Made by a program: the position numbers and the translations under genes. A stretch of 64,000 nucleotides of DNA. Origin: Gordionus sp. m RMFG-2023. Lineage: Eukaryota > Nematomorpha > Gordioida > Chordodea > Parachordodidae. The notes beneath the pieces are model-generated. The model was not told the DNA's origin, did no database searches, and saw only the letters and a list, made by a program, of their open reading frames with translations. Shown in pieces: positions 23,953 to 35,779 of the stretch (its first letter is position 1; each line of letters begins with the position of its first letter). The stretch is taken from assembly GCF_954871325.1 (NCBI RefSeq), contig NC_088775.1, positions 85,909,561 through 85,973,560 of the forward strand, read 5' to 3'.

Positions 23953-24190
23953 TAGTATTATACGTTAAAACATGTCTAATTTAGTCTATCAGCCGATTTT
24001 TTAAAAACGACTAACTTAGTATTTTATCCAGAATAATATCACGCAAGCCTGAAGATTTTGCTCGTAGATGGTTACAAAAGTTTAGACATCGATTAGCGAA
24101 ATCTGGAGGCTTAAGCGATTTTTTTCTGGCTTAAATATAGAGTTAGCCGTTTTTCAAAAGCGGCTCAAAACTAGCCGTTTAACAACACTA
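23953..24190. repeat. Family A MITE
   Basis: The right end (complement of TAGTGTTGTTAAACGGCTAG) is intact and the left end is diverged (TAGTATTATACGTTAAAAC). The inner order matches the family: CGCAAGCCTGAAGATTTTGC, CGTAGATGG, AGTTTAGACATCG, GGCTTAAG. Confidence 0.75.
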
Positions 24191-24252
24191 ATTGTTGGGG
24201 ATCAAGATCTGTGTCCAAATTGAACAGCTTACCAGTTTATCGAGACTAGTAG

Positions 24253-24433
24253 TAGTGGTGGTTAGTATTTTTAAAATCCAATTAAAATTTTAACCAAAAT
24301 AATGTGTAAGCCTCAAGATTTGGAAAGTAGAAGCCTAGTCATCTATGAGCAAACTCACCAGGGCTTAAACTATATTATTTTGGTAATAACCTTTAATTTT
24401 AAAAATCTACCCGAATACTTTTTAACAACACTA
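24253..24433. repeat. Diverged family A relative
   Basis: The right end is the complement of TAGTGTTGTTAAAAAGTA. The left end TAGTGGTGGTTAGTATTTTT matches it loosely. Internal AAGCCTCAAGATTTGG and CTATGAGCAAA recall family A. It lies 62 bp after another family A copy. A 67-codon frame across it is not a gene. Confidence 0.5.
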
Positions 24434-25962
24434 GTGGTAGTAGTTAATAAGAATTTGATGGGATTCAAAATTTCGTTCAAATTTGAGAAGTCGCCCGAAT
24501 ACTAAATAGCACAAATTGTTTTTCGCAGATAAATTATAAAGAATCATCTTCTAAGTTTCTTCTTTGCTTTTTTGCACTCATATAAAAGTCTTAGCTATTC
24601 ATTTAAAGGTTATTGGACGCTTATAGATTAACTAGAAGTCAAACTAGAAGTCAATCAATAACGATCTAGAAAGTAAATAATAAATATCATCCACCTTGGG
24701 GGGAGGGGGGAGATGTCATGGGTAAGATGGTCAAAATATTTAAAAAAAGGATAATAAAATATTATAACGTTTAAACTATTAAAAAAGAAGATTAATAAGT
24801 AATTTGCCCGTTAAATGGAATAAATTTTAAAAATTTTCTCTATATGTGAAAAATAATATGTGCAAATTTTGATAATTTCTTTACTTAAATTCCGTTATTG
24901 TATTGATTAGTTTATAAATAATCACTAGTGGAAGACATTTAAACGAAATACCTTTCATTGGTGTCTACTAAAGAATGAAATCAAAAGACTTACTTCCATT
25001 TATTTCCTTAATAAAAAAAAATTGTCCGCCTAGCATTGGCGAGTATATATAGTGTTATACCTTATTTATTTTAGCATTTATGAAATATCTAGATTTTGCT
25101 TATTATAGTATCAAAATTCAATGAGAATGAGCTTCGTAAAGCAAAATATTATCTGTAAATCAGCTGATTTTCCTAAATTTCTATTGGATGAATTTTTATT
25201 TTTTAAAAAAAAATTCCACAAAACTTAAAATTTTAAAATGTCTTTCTTTCTTTCACAATTTTTAACCCGTTAATGATTAAGTTTTTAAATATTGTTGAAA
25301 AAAAATATCACTAAATTAATTGTGAAATAAAATTATCACTATTAACTTTAAGATGAATCCAAATTGATAAACTTTTCGCTCAACAATATAATATTAAGTT
25401 ATAACTGCCCAACATAAAACCTGGATAGTTGCATCTTTTTATATTATTTTATTACCCACGAAAATTAACTTGGATATGTACTTAAGGTAAAAAAATATTT
25501 AAAAAGAGATGATTCTCTTTAGATTTTAAGGAAACCATTGAAAAAAAACTCCCTACATATTCAACAGCTGTTTTGTCTTGCGAAAAATCAATTTTTTTTT
25601 ATATGGGGAAGAATCACGATCTATTAAAAATCTCTTCTCATCCTCTAGGAATATCTATAATTTCAATTTTGTTTTAAACGGTGTATAATTTTATTTATTA
25701 ACAATTATATATATATCATTAAAACAACTAGTAACCGGCATAGATTGCAATCAGGAGATATATGTAATATCTTATAAAATTGTCCTAAATTTTATGGTTG
25801 GTTATATTATAAGATACCAAAATAATTTTTTGAGCATGTTATTTATATTTGTAGATCTGATTTTACTAAAAAAAATTTATTTTTTTATTTTCAATATATA
25901 TATAAAATTCTCGAATTCTATAAAAAATTTGGGTTAACTAAAATATTAAGCATTAGGCAATA
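24434..25962. other. A+T-rich spacer
   Basis: A G-rich tract lies at 24699-24710. No gene or repeat was recognised otherwise. Confidence 0.5.
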
Positions 25963-26105
25963 CAGGGTTGAGGTATGCTAGCCTCAACGGGCTCGCCCTA
26001 AAGCTCGACATACGGGCCTGGCCGGAATTTTTAAAAAATAAATCATAGCAGGTCGAGTCGAGTAATTATTCCGGCCTGGCGGGTAATTAGATAAAAAATT
26101 TCATA
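25963..26105. repeat. hAT-type end fragment
   Basis: It starts CAGGGTTGAGGTATGCTAG and carries CGGGCTCGCCC, GGGCCTGGCCGG and its inverse CCGGCCTGGCGGG. No matching right terminus was found. Confidence 0.4.
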
Positions 26106-26301
26106 ACGTTTCTTATATACACATCTTTTTAATTATATAAGATTTCTTTATAATGAAGAAAAAAGTTAATTAAATAAAAATCATATTCCATTCAAATACA
26201 TTATTTCAAAATTGCGCATCTACCCCCCACCCCCCCCCCCTCCATTTTTTAAATTAAAATATATCCAAAAAATTAATACTTTTATTTATTTTATAGTTAA
26301 A

Positions 26302-26482
26302 TTTCTTTTCTTTTCTTTTCTTTTCTTTTCTTTTCTTTTCTTTTCTTTTCTTTTCTTTTCTTTTCTTTTCTTTTCTTTTCTTTTCTTTTCTTTTCTTTTC
26401 TTTTCTTTTCTTTTCTTTTCTTTTTCTTTTCTTTTCTTTTCTTTTCTTTTCTTTTCTTTTCTTTTCTTTTCTTTTCTTTTCT
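26302..26482. repeat. (TTTTC)n microsatellite
   Basis: About 36 pentanucleotide units with one extra T near 26421. It runs directly into a family A element whose left end is missing. Frames of Phe/Leu/Ser or Lys/Glu/Arg repeats here are artefacts. Confidence 0.97.
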
Positions 26483-26658
26483 CCAACTCAATATTTAATC
26501 CAGAAAAATATTACGCAAGACTGAAGGTTTTGCTCGTAAATGGCACAAAGGTTTGGGAAATCTATTAGCAAAATCTCGAGGCTTAAATTATATTTTTTTA
26601 TAGCTATTGATAGCCGTTTTTTAAAAAATAGGCTTAAATTGAGCCGTTATACAAAAAC
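26483..26658. repeat. Family A MITE, left end replaced by microsatellite
   Basis: The family sequence begins abruptly at AACTCAATATTTAATCC and continues through CGCAAGACTGAAGG, AAATCTCGAGGCTTAAAT and the right end GAGCCGTTATACAAAAACA. The first 50-60 bp expected from other copies are absent, with the TTTTC array in their place. Confidence 0.7.
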
Positions 26659-27839
26659 ATTTATATAGATAAATAGTCCGTTATTATATAGGATGGATGA
26701 AGGATGGAATGATAAAAATACAATGAAATACCGGATCAACATCACTTCGTTCCGTAGATTATGACCACACTTGCAACTTTTAGTTCCCAAGCCTGAGATA
26801 CGATTTTTAAAAAAATGGTTAGACCCATTTCCAGAGGTCATGAAAGAAGGGTTTTACTCTACCTTAGTCAAAGACTTTAAATCTAGGTAATTAAATCAAA
26901 CTTTCATTGTCTTATTAACTCGTTCTTTTACTTGACTCAGTTTTACTCTGATTTCCTCCCACCTTACCTCAAACTAAAATATTTTAATTTTACATTTTCT
27001 TTTTTTAAAAAAAATTCAGCTTTAGTTAGTTAATATGAATAGAATCCATTTAAATCATAATTCACATACAAAATATATATTTAAAAATATTTATAAATTT
27101 TCATATTGCAATTATTTATATTATTATTATCAGTAATGACTTCTTTTTTAATATTTAATATAAAATAATAATAAAATCAAAAATAAAACATGATACCATA
27201 AAAATACAAATTACTGATATACATAATTTAAGATAAATTATAAACTCAATCAATATATAACATTTATATAAATTGTCATAATATATATTAATGGCTACAT
27301 TTTTTTTCCTTCCCTTTCTCCTTTAATTATATATTTTTTTTGTCTTCGATTTTGATCTTTTTTAGTTTTATTATGAAAATAAAAACAGACTTAAGATTTG
27401 TTGGTTTAAATTGACTTTTCTCGTAAGTTGATTTTTGTTATCTTAATGCAATCTAGTCTTTTCCAATTAAAATAATCATTTTTTTCTGGTAATCAAGAAC
27501 TTGGATGATAACAAAAAAATTTTTAAATACTTTCATCAAGTTTTTTTGCTTAGATAACATTCATTCTATTCTTCCTCTTTTTTTGTTGTCCAGATACTAT
27601 CTATCACTTAATTATCCTCTAGTCAAATAATTTTTTTTAAAAAAATTGTTCTATTTTTTTTTTGAGCGAGAGAGAAAGAGGATAGAACCACGCTTCATTT
27701 GGTCCCATTTCTGTCATTTAAAAATAAAAAATAAAATTAATAGCATACTATGTACGAAACAATAATTTTTATTAGTAATATAATTAACATTTATATATAC
27801 TTACATTATATTTTGCATTTAATAGTAACTTTGATTTCC
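26659..27839. other. A+T-rich spacer
   Basis: Nothing recognised. Confidence 0.55.
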
Positions 27840-28140
27840 ATAACATTAGTAGTGTTACGAATGGAGGGCTACAAACGTACTAGGCCAAAGTCCTCCAGAC
27901 ACTTCCTAGGTCAAAATGACCCAGATGTTTTCCCTGATGACCAAAATATATATAATAACAGACCGAATGCCACCTTAATTCCCCAATATTTCCTATATAA
28001 TTGATGCTTCTGGATCCAGAAGCCGGAATTTCTGCAAAACATAGGGAAAAAAATCGCGTTAAATTTGGGGTGATCCTCGTGAAGGTTTTTATTTTCGCAT
28101 ATACGCATGTCACACTGTATACCGACTTACGGTGTTATTA
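27840..28140. other. Unassigned island with a perfect 18-bp palindrome
   Basis: This 300-bp patch is much less A+T-rich than its flanks and is open on both strands (plus-strand frame 27750-28004, minus-strand frames 27880-28113). The products have no family resemblance. GCTTCTGGATCCAGAAGC at 28006-28023 is its own complement. A repeat fragment or an old exon are both possible. Confidence 0.3.
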
Positions 28141-28417
28141 TCCAGACACACCTTCTCACTTATAAAATATAAATATTATTTATTATTTTTTTTTGATATA
28201 AAATTTTTCTTTTTTTTTGTTGCTAAATATTTTTTATTTTTTTTAAAATAGTTTGTATTTTATCTTATTCTTATTTTATAATTTTAAATCGTTTATAAAA
28301 TAAAATAATTTGACCCCCATAAAAAAAATATATTTATATATAACATAATATAATTATAAAATGACTCTAATATGATACCCAATGACATTTAATGCTAATA
28401 TAATTGACGATTTATTC

Positions 28418-28645
28418 CAGGGTTGCAAACCCGAATTAGGGTAAAGGAATCTAAAACTCTATTTAGGGGAAATTTTGATTAGAGGAACTTGATCTAAACC
28501 AATTTCGAAAAGAGATCTGAGCCCTCTCCAAGTTCATATTACCCAGGTTTGACGGGTTGCCAATAAATCTGTTTGGTCTGTGGTCTCAAAATGTCCAACC
28601 AAACAATTTTAAATTTTTGAACCCTAATTTAGGTTCACAGCCCTG
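28418..28645. mobile_element. hAT-superfamily MITE with exact 8-bp target duplication
   Basis: The left end CAGGGTTGCAAACC and the complement of the right end, CAGGGCTGTGAACC, are matching terminal repeats. ATTTATTC flanks both sides exactly (28410-28417 and 28646-28653). CAGGG termini with 8-bp duplications are typical of hAT elements. The 228-bp element has no coding capacity. Confidence 0.9.
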
Positions 28646-28750
28646 ATTTATTCATTCTTGAGTTTTCGATATGTCCAACCAAACAATTTTAAATTTTTTA
28701 ACCCTAATTTAGGTTCACAGCCCTGATTTATTCATTCTTGAGTTTTCGAT
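28591..28750 (+). repeat. 80-bp tandem duplication
   Basis: Units at 28591-28670 and 28671-28750 differ at about one position. Each carries the right end of the hAT MITE plus its target duplication, so the tandem event followed the insertion and is recent. Confidence 0.95.
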
Positions 28751-31276
28751 ATGGACAATTAATTCCACTAACAAATGTTGGAAAGCCCTGAGCTACAGCT
28801 TGCATTGAAAATTATTTAGCAGAGCTAATGAGGCAGTTGCTTTTGAGGTTTAAAAATATTTGTGTTTATATTAGGAAAAATATGATTTGAATATATAAAA
28901 GAGTTAAACGATTATTTGATTATTATGGCATTCATTCAGTGTAGTAACATAAGGGTACACAGATTCTTGGGGTGGAAGTGGGGGAGGTGGGAGGGTTGGT
29001 ATAGGGAACCAACAAACCAAGAAAAAATGTCGCCTTAAGCCATAGTATAGCTGCCTCGATGTTGATACTTATTTTACCCTACCACTGATTTATACCTAGA
29101 CAATTGTGAAAAAAAATTAATATAATATTTTGTATCTAATTCTTAAAAAGTGCTATCTGGCGGTTAATAATTTATATAAGCATTAATATAATAAATAGAT
29201 TATAATAACAAAAGGAATAAATAAAAGAGAACAAAAAAATAATTAAAAGGAAACAAAAAAATAATATAATTAAAGGGCTTAAATATTAAAATAAATTATT
29301 AATAAACAATTATTTTTTAAAATTTTTTTAATATAATATTGGTTTTGTTTTTAATATAAAAAGTATATAATTTTAAAATTATCTGATTTATTATATTTTA
29401 CTTCGTAAATATTTCCACATTCATCTAATACCTCTAAAAAATAGCATCATTTTTTAATGACCTCGCATAATAAATTGAATTTTTGACTATATCAAGTCAT
29501 TTAGAAATATAATACTTGAAATAAGAATAGCGAAAATTTTAACCTCTTTTTTTAGTTTTTGGAAGCTTAAGTTCATTTTACTTATTCTGAATCTTGACAT
29601 CTTGGTCATTTTCATATTCATCTACCAAATCAACTACATTTTTTCCTTTTCTTTATTAAAACATGGAGACATGGTTGGTGCTATTAGGTTTCACCAAAGA
29701 CAGAAAGAAGATTTTTTTTTAAACCGGTAACAACAGCGAGTTCCTCTCATATAACAAAACTAATCTTAAAAAAATCAAAAATATTTCACAGGAACGACGA
29801 ATCAGAGTTGGGAAATTTATTAAAAAATTTTATTCAAATATAAATTTTGTTAACTTCAATTTGAATTTTAGGAATAGAATCCTAAATTAGACATTATGAG
29901 CTTCTTTTACATAAATATAATAAAAATGTATCTTTTGTAAAAATCTTGTAAAAATTTTTACTATATTTATTTACATTTGCAAAAAATTAGATCCATATGC
30001 TGTTATAAGAATGTATCTAGATACAGAGACATTTTTGGACCATGTATCTGTATATAACGATGAATCTGTACTAGATCCATTTGTGAGGTGTCGTTTAATA
30101 ACTCTGCTAAATGCCCCCCAGAATTTTTGAATACCTTTTGCAAGTCAATTTTTATAGTATCATCATCAATTTTTTTCAAACTTTATAAATTTATTATTAA
30201 CCATTTTCTAAAATACTAATATTTTCGAGTTATTTATTATCTCTATGGTAATAAAAACATTATTAATAATATATTTATTTCAACAGCATATGTTATGTTT
30301 TTCAAATATTAATTGCACATTTACAGAGCAATATAAAATAAAAGAAATTTGAGCATAATTGCACAATTAAATGAGACAGAGAATTATTTTAATAACATAA
30401 TATTTAATAAAATAACGCAGAATTAAAATAAACCAAAATTAAAAGTGAAAAAAATAATTGATAATATAGTGCAATAAGTTTTTCACATAAAATATATTAA
30501 TCTCTGCCTATTAAATATATTTTCATAATTGAGTAATCTTTATACTGGAGCAGAAGGTCATAATATATTTTTAAAAAATGGTTTTTATAATTTAAAATTA
30601 TTTATATTAAATAATTTAATCCTTCAAATCTAATTCTATATTGTTAGAAGCATTATTAATATTTTAATTTTCAATATTGTATTAATCGTTTTCCTTAACT
30701 TAAGAGGATGAAAAATTCGTCTGGTCCATTATCTCATTTTCACTCTGAGTTAAGGGAGTTTAATTTAAAAGCATATGATGAATATTATATTTTTCTTACA
30801 ACATGATACCCATTCATTCTTAAAGGGATGTGAGATAGATGGTAGAAAAGCCTACTTATACTTTCCATCATAAATTATGAATGATGAAATCTAGACCCTA
30901 GAGGATGTGACCGTTGTTAGTGTTACAGATTCTCTGATAATAAGATCTTAGAATAATAGCTTAATAAAATATATTCGGGGAATTGAAATCAATATATTTT
31001 TCTAGTTTATATTTTCATCTTCTTCGAAAAAATTGGAATCATCATTTTCATTTTTCTAGATACTCATTTAAAAATAAAATAGGAATAAATACAATTTTTT
31101 CCTTGCTTTTTGTAAAAATCTAATGACCCCTGCTTTACATCTGTACTAAGTACCAAATTCAACTTACGACACACATATTTATTGCGAATAAGTCGGGTAA
31201 TTTAAAATGAATAATGAATTCTATTATTCTAGTCCAATGGAGATAGATTTTTTAAAATTAAATGCTATATAAGTTG
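28751..31276. other. Long A+T-rich spacer
   Basis: No gene was seen in 2.5 kb. One G-rich tract (28969-28995) is listed separately. Confidence 0.55.
28969..28995 (+). other. Potential G-quadruplex
   Basis: Four runs of three or more G separated by loops of 7, 4 and 1 bases satisfy the usual quadruplex pattern. It is unusual in this A+T-rich setting. Confidence 0.5.
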
Positions 31277-31723
31277 GCCATTTGACTTGGTAATTATCAC
31301 TAAGGTATGTGCATTTGTAATTTGTGTAACAGGGGGTGTCACTATCCTTCACAATCTCATAGGGCTCAAAAAATTATTTTCAAAATTACCTTTTTTTTTA
31401 AATTAACATTAACCAAAATTACCACTAATGTGAAATTTAATCAAGGAAAGCAATAATATCAATATGTAGTAATAAATATTAAGTTACTAAGTTTTAATAT
31501 GGTTTAATTTTTTATCTTTTTAATATTTAAATTTATTAAGATACGAATAGTTTGAAAAATTTAAGTTGGCTGAGATTGAGATGTTATAGTGTGAATTGTA
31601 TACTTAATAGATGTAATAGGTTTTTTATAATTTTCAAATGATGTAAGAACCCTCTTGTGTTTTATAAAGAAATAAACATGACGCAATTTATATATTCAAA
31701 TTTTTATTATATTAGTAACATTT
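31277..31723 (+). repeat. 447-bp tandem duplication, first unit
   Basis: It begins GCCATTTGACTTGGTAATTA. It matches 31724-32172 nearly base for base over its full length, with a handful of substitutions and very small length changes. Confidence 0.95.
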
Positions 31724-32172
31724 GCCATTTGACTTGGTAATTATCACTAAGGTATGTGCATTTGTAATTTGTGTAAAAGAGATGTCACTATCTTTCACAA
31801 TCTCATAGGGCTCAAAAAATTATTTTCAAAATTACCTTTTTTTTAGAATTAACATTAACCAAAATTACCACTAATGTGAAGTTTAATCAAGGAAAGCAAT
31901 AATATCAATATGTAGAAATAAATATTAAGTTACTAAGTTTTAATATGGTTCAATTTTTTATCTTTTTAATATTTATATTCATTAAGATACAAATAGTTTG
32001 AAAAATTTAAGTTGGCTGAGATTGAGATGTTATAGTGTGCATTGTATACTTAATAGATGTAATAGGTTTTTTATAATTTTCAAATGATGTAAGAACCCTC
32101 CTATGTTTTATAATGGAATAAACATGACGCAATCAATTATATATTCAAATTTTTATTATATTAGTAACATTT
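31724..32172 (+). repeat. 447-bp tandem duplication, second unit
   Basis: Second unit, ending 82 bp before the first ATG of the gene at 32255. Any promoter or 5-prime leader within the unit is therefore present twice. CTAAGGTATGTG near the start of each unit has the form of a splice donor. Confidence 0.95.
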
Positions 32173-32254
32173 AGCACATTCTTAATATTAGGCAAAAGCA
32201 GCTGATAGGAAATTTAAAGCATTCAGACATTGAAATGAGAATTGATTTTGGGTT

Positions 32255-33743
32255 ATGCCCTGGATTGTAGATATTTGGACTTTCAAATGTAATTTAAATA
32301 ACTCCAAAAAATCAAAATTTAAATTTAACTCTAATAATATTAATAATGAAAAATTTATACCAAAAGATTCCAAAACGAATTCCTCTAAGTTCCATCAAAA
32401 ATTTGGAACATTTAAAACTATATTTAGTTATAGTAATGAAAAACCTAAAAATAAATTGATATCAAATCTCAATAAATTTGGCAGCCATAATTCTAAAAAA
32501 TTAGATATTGAATTTTTGGAATGTTCTGTTAAGCCTAGTATTAAGTTAGAAGAATTAAAGTCTGTTATTGAAGCAAAGGTAATATAATATATATACATTG
32601 TTTAATATATTTAAATGATTGTAGAAATTACATTCCATCAGCATGCCACCATACACACGGTCATTGACCAGTTCAATGATTCATAACATAACAGATGTTA
32701 TAGAAGAAAAAAATATAGATCCATATTCAATATATGAATTGAAACATAAATCTAATTCTAACAAAATAAATGGTCATGAATTATTAAATAATATTGTTCC
32801 TGAATCTAAAATGGGCCTTTTGCCAGCCTATATAATTGATTCCAAAAAATTAACAACCATAAATTATAAGAATATTATAAATTCTAATCAATATATCCCA
32901 TATTTTAATTCTGATAACAATTATAATTCTAATACCCTTAAATGCAATTATAATTCCAAAAACAAAATGCAAAGAATTCAACATACTTATGACATTCCAT
33001 TTGATGAACCGGGTACACCAAACAACTTCAAAAAGGATATAAATTATAAAGTATCATCCGAAAATAATTATGACTTACCTTGGGAATCATTGACCTATAC
33101 CTTAACAACATTATCTTCCAGTTCTGACTACTTACCAAATTTAAACAAAATAAGACATGACAATAAGAACAGCATCAAATCTGATTATAGTGATAAAAAT
33201 TATCCTTCTTCCATCTACAATTGTTATAGTAACATAAACAATGGGAAGGATAAAAGACCCTCAAACGAGTATAATGCTCCATGGAATAACTTGTATTTAC
33301 CACTGAACAATGATTATGAGAGAATTAATGAAAATTTTTACCAAAATTCTTATACTCTTCCAAGACCTCGCCTCAACCTCCTAAATACTTCCAAACGTAA
33401 TTGTCCGCAGCAAACCAAACAACACCAGCACCGACTTTACAATAACACTTCCATAAATTTGACCAATAGAATTAGTCCTACCCCAACAAATGAAAACCCT
33501 GAAAAAAAGAACAAAATATGTTCTCCCAAAGATCAATCTCCCAGTGATATTGATTCAGCCTTGGACAATGACGAAAAGGAAGACTCGCAGACTGATGTGC
33601 GGCATTCCGTTTCATCCAAGATAAAGCTCTTCGAAAATCGAAGCACCGCTGAGCTCCTTGGCACCGAAAATTTAATGACCCGTTCTTTAATTCTACCCCA
33701 TCGAGAAACCGCAAAAATTGCGCGGATATTAAGAAAAAGTTAA
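32255..33743 (+). CDS. Two-exon gene for an Asn-rich, probably disordered protein
   Basis: Exon 1 (32255-32578, 108 codons) and exon 2 (32625-33743) join in frame across a 46-bp GT-AG intron to give 480 residues. The first ATG follows an in-frame stop at 32243, though GATTGTAG just after it could also be a splice acceptor, so the true 5-prime end is uncertain. The protein is rich in Asn, Ser, Lys and Tyr, with no membrane segment or folded domain that I recognise. It has repeated Tyr motifs: YDIPFDEP (about residue 230), YDLPWESL (257), YNAPWNNL (324) and YTLPRPR (351), plus YLP and YIP copies. Such Y-D-x-P-F/W motifs resemble SH2 docking sites, as in Crk/Abl ligands and SHB-family adaptors, but no SH2 domain is encoded. 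The C-terminus is charged, with SSKIKLFENRSTAEL near residue 440. A signalling or cytoskeletal scaffold is a guess. Confidence 0.75.
32579..32624 (+). other. 46-bp intron
   Basis: It begins GTAATATAAT and ends AATGATTGTAG. It sits between codons (phase 0): AAG ends exon 1 and AAA TTA CAT begins exon 2 in the frame of the long second exon. Without removal, the frame stops at 32585-32587. Confidence 0.8.
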
Positions 33744-34128
33744 GATAAAGTGTTCAAACTTCGAATATAATACTCTGCCACCCTGGGAATTACAAAAAAA
33801 GGAGGAAAAATAGTGATTAAAAAGGATGATATTTCCTCATTATTTATTTAAAAAAATATATATTAAAAATTTAGCCTTGTTTTTTTTACAGTTGGCATTT
33901 TTTTCTAAATTTTTTTAATATTATTTTTTTTGAAAACCAAACATACGTAATTACAATATAAATTATATTTTCAAATCGCAAATTGATACAATAATTAATC
34001 GGATATTCGTTTTTTAATATTTACATAACAATATTTCATTTTATATTTGGAATGGAAGAACCAATGACGTATAATACTTACCCTATAGATTGGTAAAAAT
34101 TCATTTTGAAGACTTCCTTGAATACAAA
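33744..34128. other. 3-prime flank, A+T-rich
   Basis: Downstream of the gene. ATTAAA-type sequences that could act as polyadenylation signals occur near 33813 and 33862. Nothing else was recognised. Confidence 0.4.
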
Positions 34129-34251
34129 TCAGCTGGTGACACATCATCATGGCTTCTTTTATTAAAAACGTAACAAGGTTTTCGTAAAATTTTAATGTAA
34201 ATTATTTTTATGGGAAATTAAAATGACGTGTCACCGCTGATATGAATTGTC
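34129..34251. repeat. Short inverted-repeat element
   Basis: AATACAAATCAGCTGGTGAC on the left is inverted on the right within GTGTCACCGCTGATATGAATT. The two arms flank about 80 bp of A+T-rich sequence. Confidence 0.5.
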
Positions 34252-34644
34252 ATAGATATTATTTATTTTCTATTAAATGGAATTATATAATTACTTTATA
34301 TTTATTTTACTTATACAAAAAATTTTTATAATTATAGTATTTATATATATTTTTTTTTTTGCCTTAGCTAACATTTCCCCCCAAAAAAATACAAATGCAT
34401 TTTATATCATAATAATTACTTTATCGCTTATTTTATAAAGTTTTATATAATATTTGTGACGACACCTTATTATTGAATATATATATTTAAATAAAATAAA
34501 ATAGTGATAATATGAGAGATTATTCATCATAAAGAGTAAAGATCAAGTTGGTTTAGACAGTTCCATGGACCAGCCGGCTGGCTGAAGATCGATATTTAAA
34601 AAAAAACTAACAGAACAATTGGTCCTGTCTATCCATGATATCAT

Positions 34645-34839
34645 GTTTGTGGTGATGCCAAATTGTTCCATTCGAGCCTATGTTTTACCCAGAAAAATAT
34701 TGCCTAAGTTTCGGGATTTAATAGATGTTTAAACCTTTCTGCCCTCTATGAGCAAAATCTTCGGGCCTGCGTAATATTTTCCTGGATAAAATAATGAGTT
34801 GATCGTTTTAAAATTGGCTCAAATTGAGCGATTTTGCCT
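34645..34839. repeat. Diverged family A MITE
   Basis: Internal landmarks survive in order (CCAGAAAAATATTGCCTAAG, ATAGATGTTTAAACC, ATGAGCAAAATCTTCGGGCC, CCTGGATAAAATA, GGCTCAAATTGAGC), but both outer ends are eroded. Confidence 0.6.
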
Positions 34840-35779
34840 CCCATATTACCTTTGTTTATAACTTGATTTATTTTTCCTTCCTTCAATATTAATATCCCAA
34901 AAGTACAATGTTTATAAAGTGTTTTTCAGCCGACCGAAAATTGAGATTATTGTCGCTTGATCAATATAGGGTTCTATTCTAACTTTAACCGGAGAAACAT
35001 GGAAAAGAATCTACATACTTATAGACACCGTCCAAGCTACTTCATTTAAGTGGTGTTTTAATAGTATTCTATGCCCTGATTGGACTTGACTAAAAAGTAG
35101 ATGCAAAATGCAGGCGAGGGGTAGGGATGCATTAAAGCAAGGTTATAGGGTAGTATTAAGTCAAGTTTTTTTTGGAACGTTCCCTTTAAAAGGCTTCCTG
35201 GTTCCACGGACAAAGATATATTGGATTGGCCTCAAATCTCTTAATAATTCGCTATCACGAACTCCTTACTATCGAACAAAATAAAAATTGATCTAACTTT
35301 GATTATCATATTTATTTCCTAAAAATCAAATTTTTATTGCATTAATTATACCAAACAATACGAACCGAATATTGGGAATTATACATATTCGAAAATTGAA
35401 CATAAAAAAATGGATTATTAAAATTTAAAAAATTAAGTAAATAATCTATAAGATGTGAAGTATAAAATGAATAAAAAGTTCCACAAGAAATATGTTGAAT
35501 AATTAAAAATAATTTCAATTTTAATATTTACTACAATAATTTAAAATGTAATGTTATTTAGTATTCGAATCGAATAGTTTTGCTATTCGTATTCCTAAAA
35601 TAAACAAAATCGAATAACGAATAATTCTTTTTAAATATGTACTCATAATTATAGAAACTCGATCGAAATTTTTAACGACATTGACCAAATAGTGAAAAAT
35701 AAACAGGCCGTGTGTAGAACGATAAACAAATATTTGTTGTTTTTATTTGAATAAGCAAGTCAGTTTTATATTATCATTT
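34840..35779. other. Spacer, partly less A+T-rich
   Basis: The patch at 35000-35260 is richer in G and C, but every frame is interrupted. No feature was assigned. Confidence 0.45.

Noticed and set aside
26212-26568. Phe/Leu/Ser-repeat (plus) and Lys/Glu/Arg-repeat (minus) frames
   Set aside because: They are products of the (TTTTC)n array and the adjoining MITE.
33478-33714. Minus-strand frame opposite exon 2 of the Asn-rich gene
   Set aside because: It is antisense to a better-supported coding exon.
32255-33743. SHB-family adaptor
   Set aside because: The YDxPW-like motifs are similar, but there is no SH2 domain and the rest of the sequence does not match. Short motifs alone are not enough.
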